From an uncultured bacterium (GTDB lineage: Bacteria > Bacteroidota > Bacteroidia > Bacteroidales > UBA932), in NCBI GenBank assembly GCA_949300025.1, contig CASGCS010000005.1, positions 62,001-126,000 of the forward strand: a DNA stretch of 64,000 nucleotides, given 5' to 3'. A program made the position numbers and the translations under genes. Each line of letters begins with the position of its first letter. Position 1 is the stretch's first letter. The notes under the pieces were generated by a model. That model made no database searches. It was not told the DNA's origin and worked only from the letters and a program-made list of their open reading frames with translations. Positions 28,468-37,371 of this stretch are shown piece by piece.

Positions 28468-29136
28468 CTACTTGTTTCCTGTTAAGATTTCATCTATCAT
28501 GCCATATTTTTTGGCCTCTTTGGCTGTCATCCAATAATCTCTGTCGGCATCCTTTTCAATTTTCTCGATACTTTTTCCGGAATGTGTGGAAATTATTTCG
28601 TAAAGCTCCTTTTTGAGTTTCAGAATTTCCCGGGCCGTTATCTCAATATCCGACGCCTGGCCTTCCGCGCCGCCTATAGGCTGGTGAATCATAACCCTCG
28701 AATGGGGAAGCGCACTGCGCTTGCCTTTTGCACCGGCAGTCAGAAGCACCGATGCCATTGAAGCCGCCAGGCCTGTACATATTGTCGCCACGTCTGAATT
28801 GACCAGCTGCATGGTATCATAGATGCCAAGACCTGCATAGACAGAGCCTCCGGGGGAATTTATATAAAGCTGTATGTCTGCTTTTGAATCTGTAGAGTCC
28901 AAAAACAGCAGCTGTGCCTGTATTATATTGGCGACATCGTCTGAAATGGGAACACCCAGAAAGATGATTCTGTCCATCATCAATCTTGAAAAGACATCCA
29001 TAACCGCTATGTTCATCTGTCTCTCCTCAATAATCGAAGGATTTATATAGGCCGCCTGCATGGAGGAGAACCTGTGAAGCGAAAGGGAGCTTATTCCCAA
29101 ATGTCCTGTCGCATATTTTTCGAATTCGCTTGCCAT
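28468..29136 (-). CDS. clpP: ATP-dependent Clp protease proteolytic subunit ClpP
   Basis: A 222-residue serine peptidase that forms the degradation chamber with ClpX. The catalytic triad is visible: S126 in [10 protein letters not shown]151 in VMIHQPIGG, and an Asp near residue 200 (DADRDYWM). The ATG at 29134-29136 (MASEFEKYA) is used; an upstream TTG is less likely. It is the first gene of clpP-clpX-M20-pyrF-nucleotidase. Confidence 0.96.
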   Translation of the reverse strand: MASEFEKYATGHLGISSLSLHRFSSMQAAYINPSIIEERQMNIAVMDVFSRLMMDRIIFLGVPISDDVANIIQAQLLFLDSTDSKADIQLYINSPGGSVYAGLGIYDTMQLVNSDVATICTGLAASMASVLLTAGAKGKRSALPHSRVMIHQPIGGAEGQASDIEITAREILKLKKELYEIISTHSGKSIEKIEKDADRDYWMTAKEAKKYGMIDEILTGNK

Positions 29137-29160
29137 AATCAAATATTTAAAGTGAAATTA

Positions 29161-29187
29161 CAAAGATACTAAGAAACCAAAAGCCAA
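29161..29187 (-). promoter_or_regulatory. Probable promoter of the clpP operon
   Basis: On the minus strand TATCTTTG at 29161-29168 matches the -7 consensus. The nearest TTG (29185-29187) is only 16 nt away, shorter than usual. A leader of about 20 nt would result. Confidence 0.45.
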
Positions 29188-29227
29188 GGAAATTTATTTG
29201 CCCGCCGGACAGTCATAAAACGCATCA

Positions 29228-29275
29228 GAAAAAAGCGTGGAGAGTGCCCGGAACAAACCGGAACCACCCTCCACG
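29228..29275 (-). terminator. Rho-independent terminator after trigger factor
   Basis: Read on the minus strand, CGTGGAG...CCGG pairs with CCGG...CTCCACG to form a long stem with a short loop, followed by a C and six T. It starts about 30 bp beyond the tig stop and separates tig from clpP. Confidence 0.85.
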
Positions 29276-29305
29276 TTCTCTGTAACTGCCGTTGCCGGCA
29301 GGCCG

Positions 29306-30631
29306 CTAATTGTTCATTTTCTGCAAATCTTCAATAGAAATGGGCTTCTGCTCCACGGTAACCACACCCTTTACATAATCGAGCACCTTCTCCTCCTCGG
29401 TCCTTTCATAGATTCTCCTGCCCTCCTGTTCATTGCTCATGACAGATTGTGCATACTGCTCCAACTGTTCTTCGGGAACATCGTTGAATCCGTACATTGC
29501 AAACTGCAACGCGGCAACCTTCTTTGCCTCGGCAACAAGGTCCTCTTTCCTTATCTCAATCTTCTGCTCCCTTACAATGTACTGGCGAATAAGCTGCCAG
29601 CGGAAATCCTTGAGGAACACGGCAAAGTCCTTCTCTATCTCCTCCATTGTAAACTTGCCTTCGTTAATGGTGTAAAGCCACCTCTTGAGAAAATCCTCGG
29701 GCAGTTTGATGTCGCACTTCTTTATGAGATAGTCGCGTGTATCAAGCATGAAACGGTAATCACTCTCGCGCTTGTAGTCTGCCTCTATACGCTCCTGTAT
29801 CTTTGCATCGAAGCCCGCCTCATCCTTTACCACATCCTTGCCGAAAAGCCTGTCGTAAAGGTCCTGATTCTGCTCGGCCTCTACAAAGGTCTTTATCTCC
29901 TTTATGGTAACCTTGTAATTGGGATCTATATCCTTGAGGTCCTCTTTCTTGATTTTGAGAAGAGCAGCCCTGTCTGTCTCATTTACAAAAGTCTTGTTTA
30001 CGTCTATATCAAAACTGCTGCCAACCTTCTTGCCTATGAATTTCTTCTTGACAGTCTTGTTTTTGATACTCTTGAGGGAAATGTAAGTACCCTCGATTAC
30101 GGTACCGTTCTGCTCGAGGTCGGCAATCAGGAAATCATCCTCGCCGGAAACCTCCGCATCTGCCAGCTTTCCAAACTGGCGGAGCATGTTCGATTTGTAG
30201 TTCTGCCTTGCCTCGTCTGAAACCTCCACCTGATAAGAGACAAGCTTGTCATCCTTTGAAAGCTGCAATTTGATTTCAGGTACCAGAGCCACGTCAAAGA
30301 CAAATTCATACGTAGTGTCTTTCTCCCAGTCAATAGGCTTTTGCAGCTGTTCGTTGGGAAGGGGCTCGCCCAGCACGTTCAGCTTGTTTTCAGAAATGTA
30401 GTTGTTTATAGAATCTGAAATCAGGCTGTTTACACTCTCGGCCAGAGCCGTTGTACCATGCATCTTCTCGATAAGCGACATGGGGGCCATTCCCTTGCGG
30501 AACCCTCTGATATCCGCTTTTCTGCGATACTCGTTCAAAGATTTCTTTACTTTTTCAGCACAATCAGCCTTCTCAATTGTCAAGTTCAACTGAAAAGTCA
30601 AATCGTCTACCTGTTTTTTCTCAATTTTCAT
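29306..30631 (-). CDS. tig: Trigger factor (ribosome-associated chaperone)
   Basis: A 441-residue chaperone and peptidyl-prolyl isomerase family protein that receives nascent chains at the ribosomal exit. Residues 1-110 hold the ribosome-binding domain with the signature RGFRKGMAPMSLIEK (the usual GFRxGKxP is altered to GFRKGMAP). The middle FKBP-like domain is divergent, and the C-terminal half is the helical chaperone domain. The ATG at 30629-30631 starts the conserved MKIEKKQVDDL; the longer open frame extends over the promoter. It is a monocistronic unit with its own promoter and terminator. Confidence 0.92.
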   Translation of the reverse strand: MKIEKKQVDDLTFQLNLTIEKADCAEKVKKSLNEYRRKADIRGFRKGMAPMSLIEKMHGTTALAESVNSLISDSINNYISENKLNVLGEPLPNEQLQKPIDWEKDTTYEFVFDVALVPEIKLQLSKDDKLVSYQVEVSDEARQNYKSNMLRQFGKLADAEVSGEDDFLIADLEQNGTVIEGTYISLKSIKNKTVKKKFIGKKVGSSFDIDVNKTFVNETDRAALLKIKKEDLKDIDPNYKVTIKEIKTFVEAEQNQDLYDRLFGKDVVKDEAGFDAKIQERIEADYKRESDYRFMLDTRDYLIKKCDIKLPEDFLKRWLYTINEGKFTMEEIEKDFAVFLKDFRWQLIRQYIVREQKIEIRKEDLVAEAKKVAALQFAMYGFNDVPEEQLEQYAQSVMSNEQEGRRIYERTEEEKVLDYVKGVVTVEQKPISIEDLQKMNN

Positions 30632-30697
30632 ATAGTCAGTATAATTTATAATCACCGGAGAGGGAAGGCATTTCACCTCCACAGAATTTAGAGCCTG

Positions 30698-30728
30698 CAA
30701 AATTAATAAATCAGAGCCAATTCACAAA
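30698..30728 (-). promoter_or_regulatory. Promoter of trigger factor
   Basis: Minus strand TTTG (30725-30728), 19 nt, TAATTTTG (30698-30705): full match to the Bacteroidota consensus. The predicted leader is about 60 nt. Confidence 0.72.
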
Positions 30729-30757
30729 ATTTGCGGCGGCACTTTCGCCCATTTTTA

Positions 30758-30787
30758 TTTGAAAATCGATTTTTTTAAGTATTTTTG
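30758..30787 (+). promoter_or_regulatory. Promoter of tRNA-Leu
   Basis: TTTG (30758-30761), 18 nt, TATTTTTG (30780-30787). The mature tRNA begins 17 nt after the -7 box, so the primary transcript would have a short 5' trailer of about 12 nt. Confidence 0.7.
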
Positions 30788-30804
30788 CACTTCATTTTTG
30801 CAAT

Positions 30805-30886
30805 GCGGGCGTGGCGTAATTGGTAGCCGCGCTAGACTTAGGATCTAGTGTCGTACGACGTGGGGGTTCGAGTCCCTTCGCCCGCA
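30805..30886 (+). tRNA. tRNA-Leu (anticodon UAG)
   Basis: An 82-nt class II tRNA. The acceptor stem GCGGGCG (30805-30811) pairs perfectly with CGCCCGC (30879-30885), discriminator A. The anticodon arm CTAGA-CTTAGGA-TCTAG gives anticodon UAG, reading CUA. A variable arm (TGTCGTACGACG) and a T arm with GGTTCGAGTCC are present. The 3' CCA is not encoded. Promoter and terminator are both close. Confidence 0.97.
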
Positions 30887-30887
30887 C

Positions 30888-30925
30888 AAAAAGGCAGCAG
30901 GGCAATCGGTTCAGGCTGCCTTTTT
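30888..30925 (+). terminator. Rho-independent terminator of tRNA-Leu
   Basis: AAAGGCAGC (30890-30898) and GCTGCCTTTTT (30915-30925) form a 9-bp stem with a 16-nt loop and an immediate T run. Confidence 0.88.
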
Positions 30926-31012
30926 CGCTTTATACCCCTCCTGCCTTAAGTTGTTTCCTGATAAATCTTCCGGCAAATGATATTCCTGTTCCTGCCAGCC
31001 AAAAGGCAAGCG

Positions 31013-32557
31013 GCATCTGAACGCAGGAGCAGGCAGGCGCGAAAGGGGCAAAACACTGAACAAACGCATGTTACAGCGGTTACAACAGGAATGGCCACGG
31101 TTCAGATGCAGCCAGAATCCAGCGCATCCGAACCTGGGAAAAACAGAACACACACCGTTCAATTCATTGAACACATGCAAGATACGGCATCTTTACCGAA
31201 AACACACATGGTTCAGATGCTTCAACGGCGCCAATGGCAAATGTGCCGCAGAAAGCGCTCCTGACGGGGTATGGCAGAAATGGCTATGCAAAAGCCCAAT
31301 GCATCTGAACGCAGGAGCAGGCAGGCGCGAAAGGGGCAATACACTGAACAAACGTATGTTACGGCGGTTAAAACAGGAATGGCCAGGTTCAGATGCTGCC
31401 AGAATCCAGTGCATCCGAACCTGGGAAAAACAGAACACACACCGCTCAATTCATTGAACACATGAAAGATATGGCATCTTTACCGAAAATGCGCACGGTT
31501 CAGATGCTTCAACGGCTGAAAAGGCAAATGTGCCGCAGAAAGCACTCCTGACGGGGTATGGCAGAAATGGCTATGCAAAAGCCCAATGCATCTGAACGCA
31601 GGAGCAGGCAGGCGCGAAAGGGGTAAAGCGCTGAGCAAACACATGTTACTGCGGTTACAACAGGAATGGCCGCGGTTCAGATGCAGCCAGAATCCAGTGC
31701 ATCTGAACCTGAAAAAAACAGAACACACACCGCTCAATTCATTGAACACATGAAAGATACGGCATCTTTACCAAAAATGCGCACGGTTCAGATGCTTCAT
31801 CGGTGCCATCGGCGCCAAAGGCAAATGTACCGCAGAAAGCACTTCTGACGGGGTATGGCAGAAATGGCTATGCAAAAGCCCAATGCATCTGAACGAAGGA
31901 GCAGGCAGGCGCGAAAGGGGCAAGACACTGAACAAACGTATGTTACGGCGGTTAAAACAGGAATGGCCAGGTTCAGATGCTTCAACGGCGCCAATGGCAA
32001 ATGTGCCGCAGAAAGCACTCCTGACGGCGTATGGCAGAAATGGCTATGCAAAAGCCCAATGCATCTGAACGCAGGAGCAGGCAGGCGCGAAAGGGGCAAG
32101 ACGCTGAGCAAATGCATGTTACGGCGGTTACAACAGGAATGGTCACGGTTCAGATGCAGCCAAAATCCAGTGCATCTGAACCTGGAAAAAACAAAACACA
32201 CACCATGCAATTCATTGGACACATGCAAGATACGGCATCTTTACCGAAAATGCGCACGGTTCAGATGCTTCAACGGCGCCAATGGCAAATGTGCCGCAGA
32301 AAGCGCTCCTGACGGGGTATGGCAGAAATGGCTATGCAAAAGCCCAATGCATCTGAACGCAGGAGCAGGCAGGCGCAAAAGGGGCAAGACACTGAGCAAA
32401 CGCATGTTACAGCGGTTACGACAGGAATGGCCGCGGTTCAGATGCAGCCAAAATCCAGTGCATCTGAACCTGGAAAAAACAAAACACACACCATGCAATT
32501 CATTGGACACATGCAAGATACGGCATCTTTACCGAAAACACACACGGTTCAGATGCC
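31013..32557. repeat. Tandem array of ~288-bp units with paired inverted half-sites
   Basis: Unit starts (GCATCTGAACGCAGGAG, third base of GCAGG changed in the fourth) lie at 31013, 31301, 31588, 31885, 32061 and 32349, so spacings are 288, 287, 297, 176 and 288. Each full unit holds an ~85-bp block, a short hairpin (GGTTCAGATGC ... GCATCTGAACC, 23 bp between half-site starts), a ~72-bp block, and a longer hairpin using the same half-sites about 90 bp apart. Forward and reverse half-sites alternate strictly, eleven of each, from 31013 to about 32557. Copies differ by scattered substitutions. Frames across the array are broken by indels, so it is treated as non-coding. The rest of the 1.86-kb gap (30,926-31,012 and 32,558-32,679) shows no gene. 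Confidence 0.93.
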
Positions 32558-32679
32558 AATGAATCAGAATAAAACAGAGAAGAGAATAACAAACCAAGCG
32601 GCCTGCCATGCGAAAAAGAACTCAGGGGAGTGACGGAAGCCATGAAAACAGTTCTTATAACTGTCGGTATACTGTAATA

Positions 32680-32710
32680 TTGAAAGAAAAGATCCGATTT
32701 AGTAACTTCG
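32680..32710 (+). promoter_or_regulatory. Possible promoter of the DPP IV gene
   Basis: TTG (32680-32682), 20 nt, TAACTTCG (32703-32710), one mismatch from TAnnTTTG. It lies just downstream of the repeat array and about 38 nt before the ATG. Confidence 0.45.
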
Positions 32711-32747
32711 CAGGCAAGATACAACAAACGCATAAAATCACAACCTA

Positions 32748-35168
32748 ATGAAACGTATTATATTTCTGCTGGTTGCCGCCATGACAACACTCGCGGCCAC
32801 AGCGCAGCAGTCTCCCAATTACGAACTTGCCGCAAGATTTTCGGCAAAGAAGATAAACCAGATGGTCCACTCCACAAAAGTTTCCCCGAAGTGGTTTCTC
32901 AATTCAGACAGATTCTGGTATAAATGGGAAGACTCCAATGGCACGCGATATTATATTGTAGATGCCGCCAGCGGCAGGAAAAGCGAGGTTTTCGACATGG
33001 ACAGGCTCGCAATGCAGATTACCGAGATTGTAAAAGACCCTTTCGACGCCCAGCACCTTCCGCTGCAGAATCTCAAACTGAAAGAAGACAAGGCATTTAC
33101 CTTTGAGATAAAAAGCACTCTTCCGGAGAAGGATTCGGCAAGGATAAAGAGGTGGGGAGAGAAAAAGGTATTCAGTTTCTCATACGACATTGCCTCCGGG
33201 AAACTCACCGACATAACCGGCAACGAACAGGATGAGAGATACCCTTCATGGACAAACGTATCGCCCGACGGAAAAATCGGGATCTTTGCAAAGAACGCCA
33301 ACCTCTACTGGATGGATGCCGAAAATATGGCGAAAGCCGCCAAGGATGAAAAAGACAGCACCATAATAGAACATCAGATAACCACAGACGGCACAAAGGA
33401 TTTCGGCTGGGGAGCAGACAGTTATATGGGATGGGAATGGCAAGACAGCACAAAGCGCTATTTTCCTTATACCGTAGTATGGTCTCCAGACTCAAGACAT
33501 TTTGCTGCAATGAAGTTCGACATGAGCGGGATACGGGAACTTTGGGTGATAAACTCGCTGAGCAGCCCGCGTCCCACATTGAAAAGCTACAAATACCAGA
33601 TGCCCGGAGAACCAGGACCCAAAGAGTATCTTTACATATTCTCCGCAGAGGACATGAGCAAAAGGCATATCAAGACAGAAGCGTTCAAGGACCAGAGCAT
33701 AGAAATTGAAACAGCCCCTGCCACGCGGGAAGACGAATACACAGAATTCTATTGCAACAAATGGCTTGGCGACAACGAAAACTTCTACCTTACACGCACA
33801 AGCAGAGACATAAAAAGAGTAGACATCTGCAGGGTTGCGATAAACGGAGATTCCACGGAAACTGTAATTGCCGAGAGAATGAACACTTATGTTGAGACCA
33901 GGCCCTTGAGAACCGTAAACGGAGGCAGCCAGATAATCCACTGGTCTGAACGCAACGGCTGGGCAAACCTCTATCTGTACAATTCCAACGGAACTCTGGC
34001 CAACAAAATCGTGGAAGGGCCATTCCATGTAGAGAATGTACTGGCCGTGAACGACGAGCAGGATTACCTGATTTTCAGCGCATGCGGATACGACAAGTCT
34101 GAAAACCCATATCAGATGCATACCTTCAGGGTAGATTTCGACGGAAGCAACCTCAAACAGATAGACATGCCTGACATGGACGTAGCCGCCATGGCCGATG
34201 ACAGGGGCAACTATGTCATATGCAACTACTCCCGCGTAGATGCAGTTCCGGCATCCGCCCTCTTTACCGCTTCAGGGACCAAGATTGCGGAGCTGGAAAA
34301 GGCAGACCTCTCACAACTCTTCGCGGCCGGCTACAGATTGCCTGAAAGATTTACCGTAAAGGCCGCCGACGGTATAACGGACCTGTACGGGACAATGTAC
34401 AAGCCTTTCGACTTCGACTCCACAAAGAGATATCCCATAATAGAATATGTCTACCCGGGGCCTCAGACAGAAGCCAACAACATATCATGGAGCTCATCCA
34501 TGACACGCACCGACAGGCTCGCCCAAATGGGCTTTATCGTAATTACAGTGGGTAACCGCGGAGGACACCCCAACAGGTCGAAATGGTATCATAACTTTGG
34601 TTACGGCAATCTGCGCGATTACGGTCTGGAAGACCAGAAAACTGCCGTACAGGAACTTGCCGCACGGCACAAATGGATAGACGGCACCAAAGTCGGCATA
34701 CACGGCCATTCTGGCGGCGGATTCATGTCTACTGCGGCAATCCTGACTTATCCCGATTTCTACTCTGTAGCCGTCTCATGCGCCGGCAACCACGACAATT
34801 CCATATATAACCGCTGGTGGAGCGAGCAGCATCACGGCATACTGGAAAAGGTGAACGAAAAGGGCGACACTACATTTACATACAAAATCGAGACAAATCC
34901 CCAGATTGCCGGAAATCTGAAAGGGCACCTGCTTCTGGTTCACGGCGATGTAGACGACAACGTACACCCTGCAAATACAATCCGCGTGGTAAATGCGCTG
35001 ATTCGCGCAAACAAGAGATTCGACATGCTTATCCTGCCCGGACAGGCCCATGGATTCTCAGATATGAACGAATACTTCTTCTGGAGGATGGCAGACTACT
35101 TCAGCCAGCACCTGCTGGGTGAAAGCCAAAAAGACCAGGTAGACATCATCCAGATGAACAACGACTAA
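32748..35168 (+). CDS. Dipeptidyl peptidase IV-type S9 serine peptidase
   Basis: An 806-residue exported prolyl peptidase of family S9B, expected to release Xaa-Pro dipeptides in the periplasm. Signal peptide MKRIIFLLVAAMTTLAATAQ. The beta-propeller (about residues 60-530) contains the Glu-rich substrate-binding segment SYMGWEWQDS. The alpha/beta-hydrolase domain has the nucleophile in GHSGGGFMS, the acid in HGDVDDNVHPANT and the histidine in LPGQAHGFSD. Length and motif spacing match Bacteroidota DPP IV. It overlaps the convergent prmA stop by 4 bp. Confidence 0.92.
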   Translation: MKRIIFLLVAAMTTLAATAQQSPNYELAARFSAKKINQMVHSTKVSPKWFLNSDRFWYKWEDSNGTRYYIVDAASGRKSEVFDMDRLAMQITEIVKDPFDAQHLPLQNLKLKEDKAFTFEIKSTLPEKDSARIKRWGEKKVFSFSYDIASGKLTDITGNEQDERYPSWTNVSPDGKIGIFAKNANLYWMDAENMAKAAKDEKDSTIIEHQITTDGTKDFGWGADSYMGWEWQDSTKRYFPYTVVWSPDSRHFAAMKFDMSGIRELWVINSLSSPRPTLKSYKYQMPGEPGPKEYLYIFSAEDMSKRHIKTEAFKDQSIEIETAPATREDEYTEFYCNKWLGDNENFYLTRTSRDIKRVDICRVAINGDSTETVIAERMNTYVETRPLRTVNGGSQIIHWSERNGWANLYLYNSNGTLANKIVEGPFHVENVLAVNDEQDYLIFSACGYDKSENPYQMHTFRVDFDGSNLKQIDMPDMDVAAMADDRGNYVICNYSRVDAVPASALFTASGTKIAELEKADLSQLFAAGYRLPERFTVKAADGITDLYGTMYKPFDFDSTKRYPIIEYVYPGPQTEANNISWSSSMTRTDRLAQMGFIVITVGNRGGHPNRSKWYHNFGYGNLRDYGLEDQKTAVQELAARHKWIDGTKVGIHGHSGGGFMSTAAILTYPDFYSVAVSCAGNHDNSIYNRWWSEQHHGILEKVNEKGDTTFTYKIETNPQIAGNLKGHLLLVHGDVDDNVHPANTIRVVNALIRANKRFDMLILPGQAHGFSDMNEYFFWRMADYFSQHLLGESQKDQVDIIQMNND

Positions 35169-36130
35169 CAACGGCAGAAAAGCACGGAAGCCCAGTGGTT
35201 CATGCTCATGGACGAGACATACTTCAGCCCGCACTCGGCAGCACGCTTTCTGAGAACAGGAATATCTTCATTATAAAAACCGCTTGCCACAAGCATGCCG
35301 CCGAAGGAGAACTCCGGCGGCATGTTTTTATACCCCCTCCTGTTGCGGGCCAGGAAAAGGGTCTGCTCCCTGCTCTTCAGTCCGCGGGAATATGTGGCCA
35401 TGTCTGCCAGAAGTATGTTGCGGTTTATGTTGGCCAGAATCATGTCATACTTTGAACTCTGGATAAGAGACGAATCTCCGTGCATTACGGTTATGGCCTT
35501 GTGCAGGTGGTTCCTGTAGATATTCTCCCTGGCAGAATTTACCGCCACGATATCCAGGTCTATTGCATGGACAGGCCTGTGCGCCCCGAGCTTTGCCGCC
35601 ATCATGGCCAGTATTCCCGTGCCTGTGCCCATATCGAGAACCTGAAGCCCTCTGAGCGTGGCACGCCTCGCTCCGGTCATACAGGCACGCGCTTCTGCAA
35701 GCCTCAGCAGCCACTTCACCATAAGGGTGGTAGTACGGTGATGCCCGGTCCCGAAAGCCATCTTGGGGTCTATCGTAATGTTATATTCTGTCTTGGGCAG
35801 ATCCTTGTGGAAACTTGCCTTTACCGTACATTTCCCGGCTATCACCACAGGCTTGAACTCCGACTCCCATTTCCTGTTCCAGTTCTCCTCCCTGAGGGGG
35901 TTCACGGAGACTGAGAGTGAAAGTTCGGGATTGTTGTCGAAAAAGCTCAAAAGACAGCGCAGACGCTGCTGTGAAAAGAGCTCACGCCTGATATAGCATT
36001 TAAGGCAGGGGGCCTGTATTGCAAAACTTTCAAATCCGGCCTCTTCTATCATGGCCATTACGATTTCCGCATTATTCTCCGAAAAGGGGGTTATCTCTAT
36101 GCAGACTTCCAGATAATTGATTTCAGACAT
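35165..36130 (-). CDS. prmA: Ribosomal protein L11 methyltransferase
   Basis: A 321-residue SAM-dependent enzyme that trimethylates ribosomal protein L11. Substrate-recognition N-terminal domain, then NWNRKWESEFKPV, the family motif DPKMAFGTGHHRTT, the SAM motif I LDMGTGTGILAMMAA, acidic AIDLD, and the catalytic LANINRNILL. It is about 30 residues longer than typical: extra segments occur before motif I (ACMTGARRATLRG) and after LLADM (LFLARNRRGYKNMPPE). It lies 1 bp after the hemerythrin regulator gene and is probably co-transcribed. Confidence 0.9.
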   Translation of the reverse strand: MSEINYLEVCIEITPFSENNAEIVMAMIEEAGFESFAIQAPCLKCYIRRELFSQQRLRCLLSFFDNNPELSLSVSVNPLREENWNRKWESEFKPVVIAGKCTVKASFHKDLPKTEYNITIDPKMAFGTGHHRTTTLMVKWLLRLAEARACMTGARRATLRGLQVLDMGTGTGILAMMAAKLGAHRPVHAIDLDIVAVNSARENIYRNHLHKAITVMHGDSSLIQSSKYDMILANINRNILLADMATYSRGLKSREQTLFLARNRRGYKNMPPEFSFGGMLVASGFYNEDIPVLRKRAAECGLKYVSSMSMNHWASVLFCRC

Positions 36131-36131
36131 A

Positions 36132-37121
36132 TTATATAAATTCGCCTATTTCCTTGATTGTTATAAGATTGTTTGCAACGGCATATATTGTGAGGCCGGC
36201 CACGCTGTGGATTTTCAGTTTCCTAGCGATGTTGCGCCTGTGGGTTATTACAGTGTGAATCGAGATATAAAGCCTGTCGGCAATCTCCTTGTTTGTATAT
36301 CCTCTGGCAACCTCCGCCAGAATATCCTTTTCCCTTATGCTCAAAGCTCTGTCCTCATCTTCGTCCTCCCTCTCGTCATCATGCCGGCCGGCCCGGCCAT
36401 CCTTTTCCAGCACAGGCGGTATCTTGCAGTCGGGATTCTCCAGTTTCATGACTGCCGGCACAAAAAGATTGTCCTCGATTTTGCAGTGAGACTCCAGTTC
36501 ACTCTCGCACTGCATGATGTCATACAGGGCCGAGTTAATGAGATTGCTGCTCTCCTGCGCAGGGAAATATTTTATTATCAAATCCTTGAGCTCATGAAGA
36601 GTGTCGCTCACCTGGCTGTGTTTCTTTGAGAAGGAGGCAATTCTGAACTGCTGCTCCCCGTTTCCCGCTATCAGGGCTTCCACAAAGGGGAAAACCTCGC
36701 GCTCCTCATACATCATGTGCTGCTCCACATGCCTTGTATAATCCTCAAAGAACTTCATTATCAGCCTTGATATATCATGGTCGTAACATCCTATGGCCTC
36801 AGAGAGCTTCTGCCTTATGTTGGGCAGGGAAAAGTCGAGAAAATAGATATGGGCCTGCTTCAGGAAAAAAAGCAATGTAGGCACCGACAGGCTGCCGCAC
36901 TCCTCATCCGATATGGGAGCGGAGCCGCCTTCCGAGACAAAATTCACCACAGAAATAAAAGTGGGCCCGTCTACCCCCTGCGCTCCGCACACCTGCTCCA
37001 CGGTAGAATCACCGAAACCCAGTTTCATACCGAACCGGCTCATTATCTGCAAAAGAGACGGGCTTTCCGATATTATGTCCGCCATCTTGTCGGTAATCTT
37101 GAAATGCATGACCTTATCCAT
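36132..37121 (-). CDS. Hemerythrin-like diiron sensor fused to a LuxR-type HTH
   Basis: A 329-residue putative regulator. Residues 5-65 resemble the ScdA/RIC N-terminal domain (DIISESPSLLQIMSRFGMKLGFG; DSTVEQVCGAQGV), but the usual Cys pair is absent. Residues 105-235 form a hemerythrin-like four-helix bundle with candidate iron ligands in YDHDI, YTRHVEQHMMYEEREVF, KKHSQV and ESHCKIEDNLF. Residues 262-325 are a GerE/LuxR HTH (LSIREKDILAEVARGYTNKEIADRLYIS split over the recognition helix, then HTVITHRRNIARKL). It likely senses NO, O2 or iron damage and regulates transcription; that is inference. The ATG at 37119-37121 follows AAGGGGG, a good ribosome binding site. A long leader with a hairpin precedes it. 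Confidence 0.82.
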   Translation of the reverse strand: MDKVMHFKITDKMADIISESPSLLQIMSRFGMKLGFGDSTVEQVCGAQGVDGPTFISVVNFVSEGGSAPISDEECGSLSVPTLLFFLKQAHIYFLDFSLPNIRQKLSEAIGCYDHDISRLIMKFFEDYTRHVEQHMMYEEREVFPFVEALIAGNGEQQFRIASFSKKHSQVSDTLHELKDLIIKYFPAQESSNLINSALYDIMQCESELESHCKIEDNLFVPAVMKLENPDCKIPPVLEKDGRAGRHDDEREDEDEDRALSIREKDILAEVARGYTNKEIADRLYISIHTVITHRRNIARKLKIHSVAGLTIYAVANNLITIKEIGEFI

Positions 37122-37143
37122 TTTTACCCCCTTTTCCAAAAGT

Positions 37144-37180
37144 TAAAGCCGTCTTCAACCTTCCAGTCCCGACGGCTTTA
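37144..37180 (-). other. 10-bp stem hairpin in the leader of the hemerythrin regulator
   Basis: TAAAGCCGTC (37144-37153) and GACGGCTTTA (37171-37180) form a perfect stem with a 17-nt loop. It lies 22 nt before the ATG and within the ~160-nt leader expected from the promoter at 37290-37321. There is no T run on the minus strand, so it does not look like a simple terminator. It could be an operator or a translational control element. Confidence 0.6.
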
Positions 37181-37289
37181 CTCTACAATAAACAATAACA
37201 AACACACCAATCTTTCTACAACTAATTAATGGCTCATAAACAGAATAATGGCAAACTGCTGCTGCCGCGGCCACCATTCGTTTACTGTT

Positions 37290-37321
37290 GCAAAGGTAAG
37301 GGGGCTTTGATATTGCTGCAA
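37290..37321 (-). promoter_or_regulatory. Promoter of the hemerythrin regulator-prmA unit
   Basis: Minus strand ATTG (37318-37321), 20 nt, TACCTTTG (37290-37297). It implies a start near 37,283 and an unusually long leader for this genome. Confidence 0.6.
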
Positions 37322-37371
37322 TACCTACTTATTGCTATTTTAAACTTCTTTTACAGTCACGCTGCCGCCGG

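Noticed and set aside
31013..32557. CRISPR array
   Set aside because: Units are far too long, spacer-like parts are themselves repeated, and no cas genes are present.
30805..32557. tRNA-Leu as an integration site for a genomic island
   Set aside because: The 3' end of the tRNA is not repeated downstream and no integrase gene is present; the gene has its own terminator before the array.
30911..32562. Overlapping open frames on both strands of the 288-bp array, up to 235 residues
   Set aside because: They exist because 288 is divisible by three. Units of 287 and 176 bp break the frames, minus-strand copies start only at TTG or GTG, differences between copies often change the residue, and no family is recognised.
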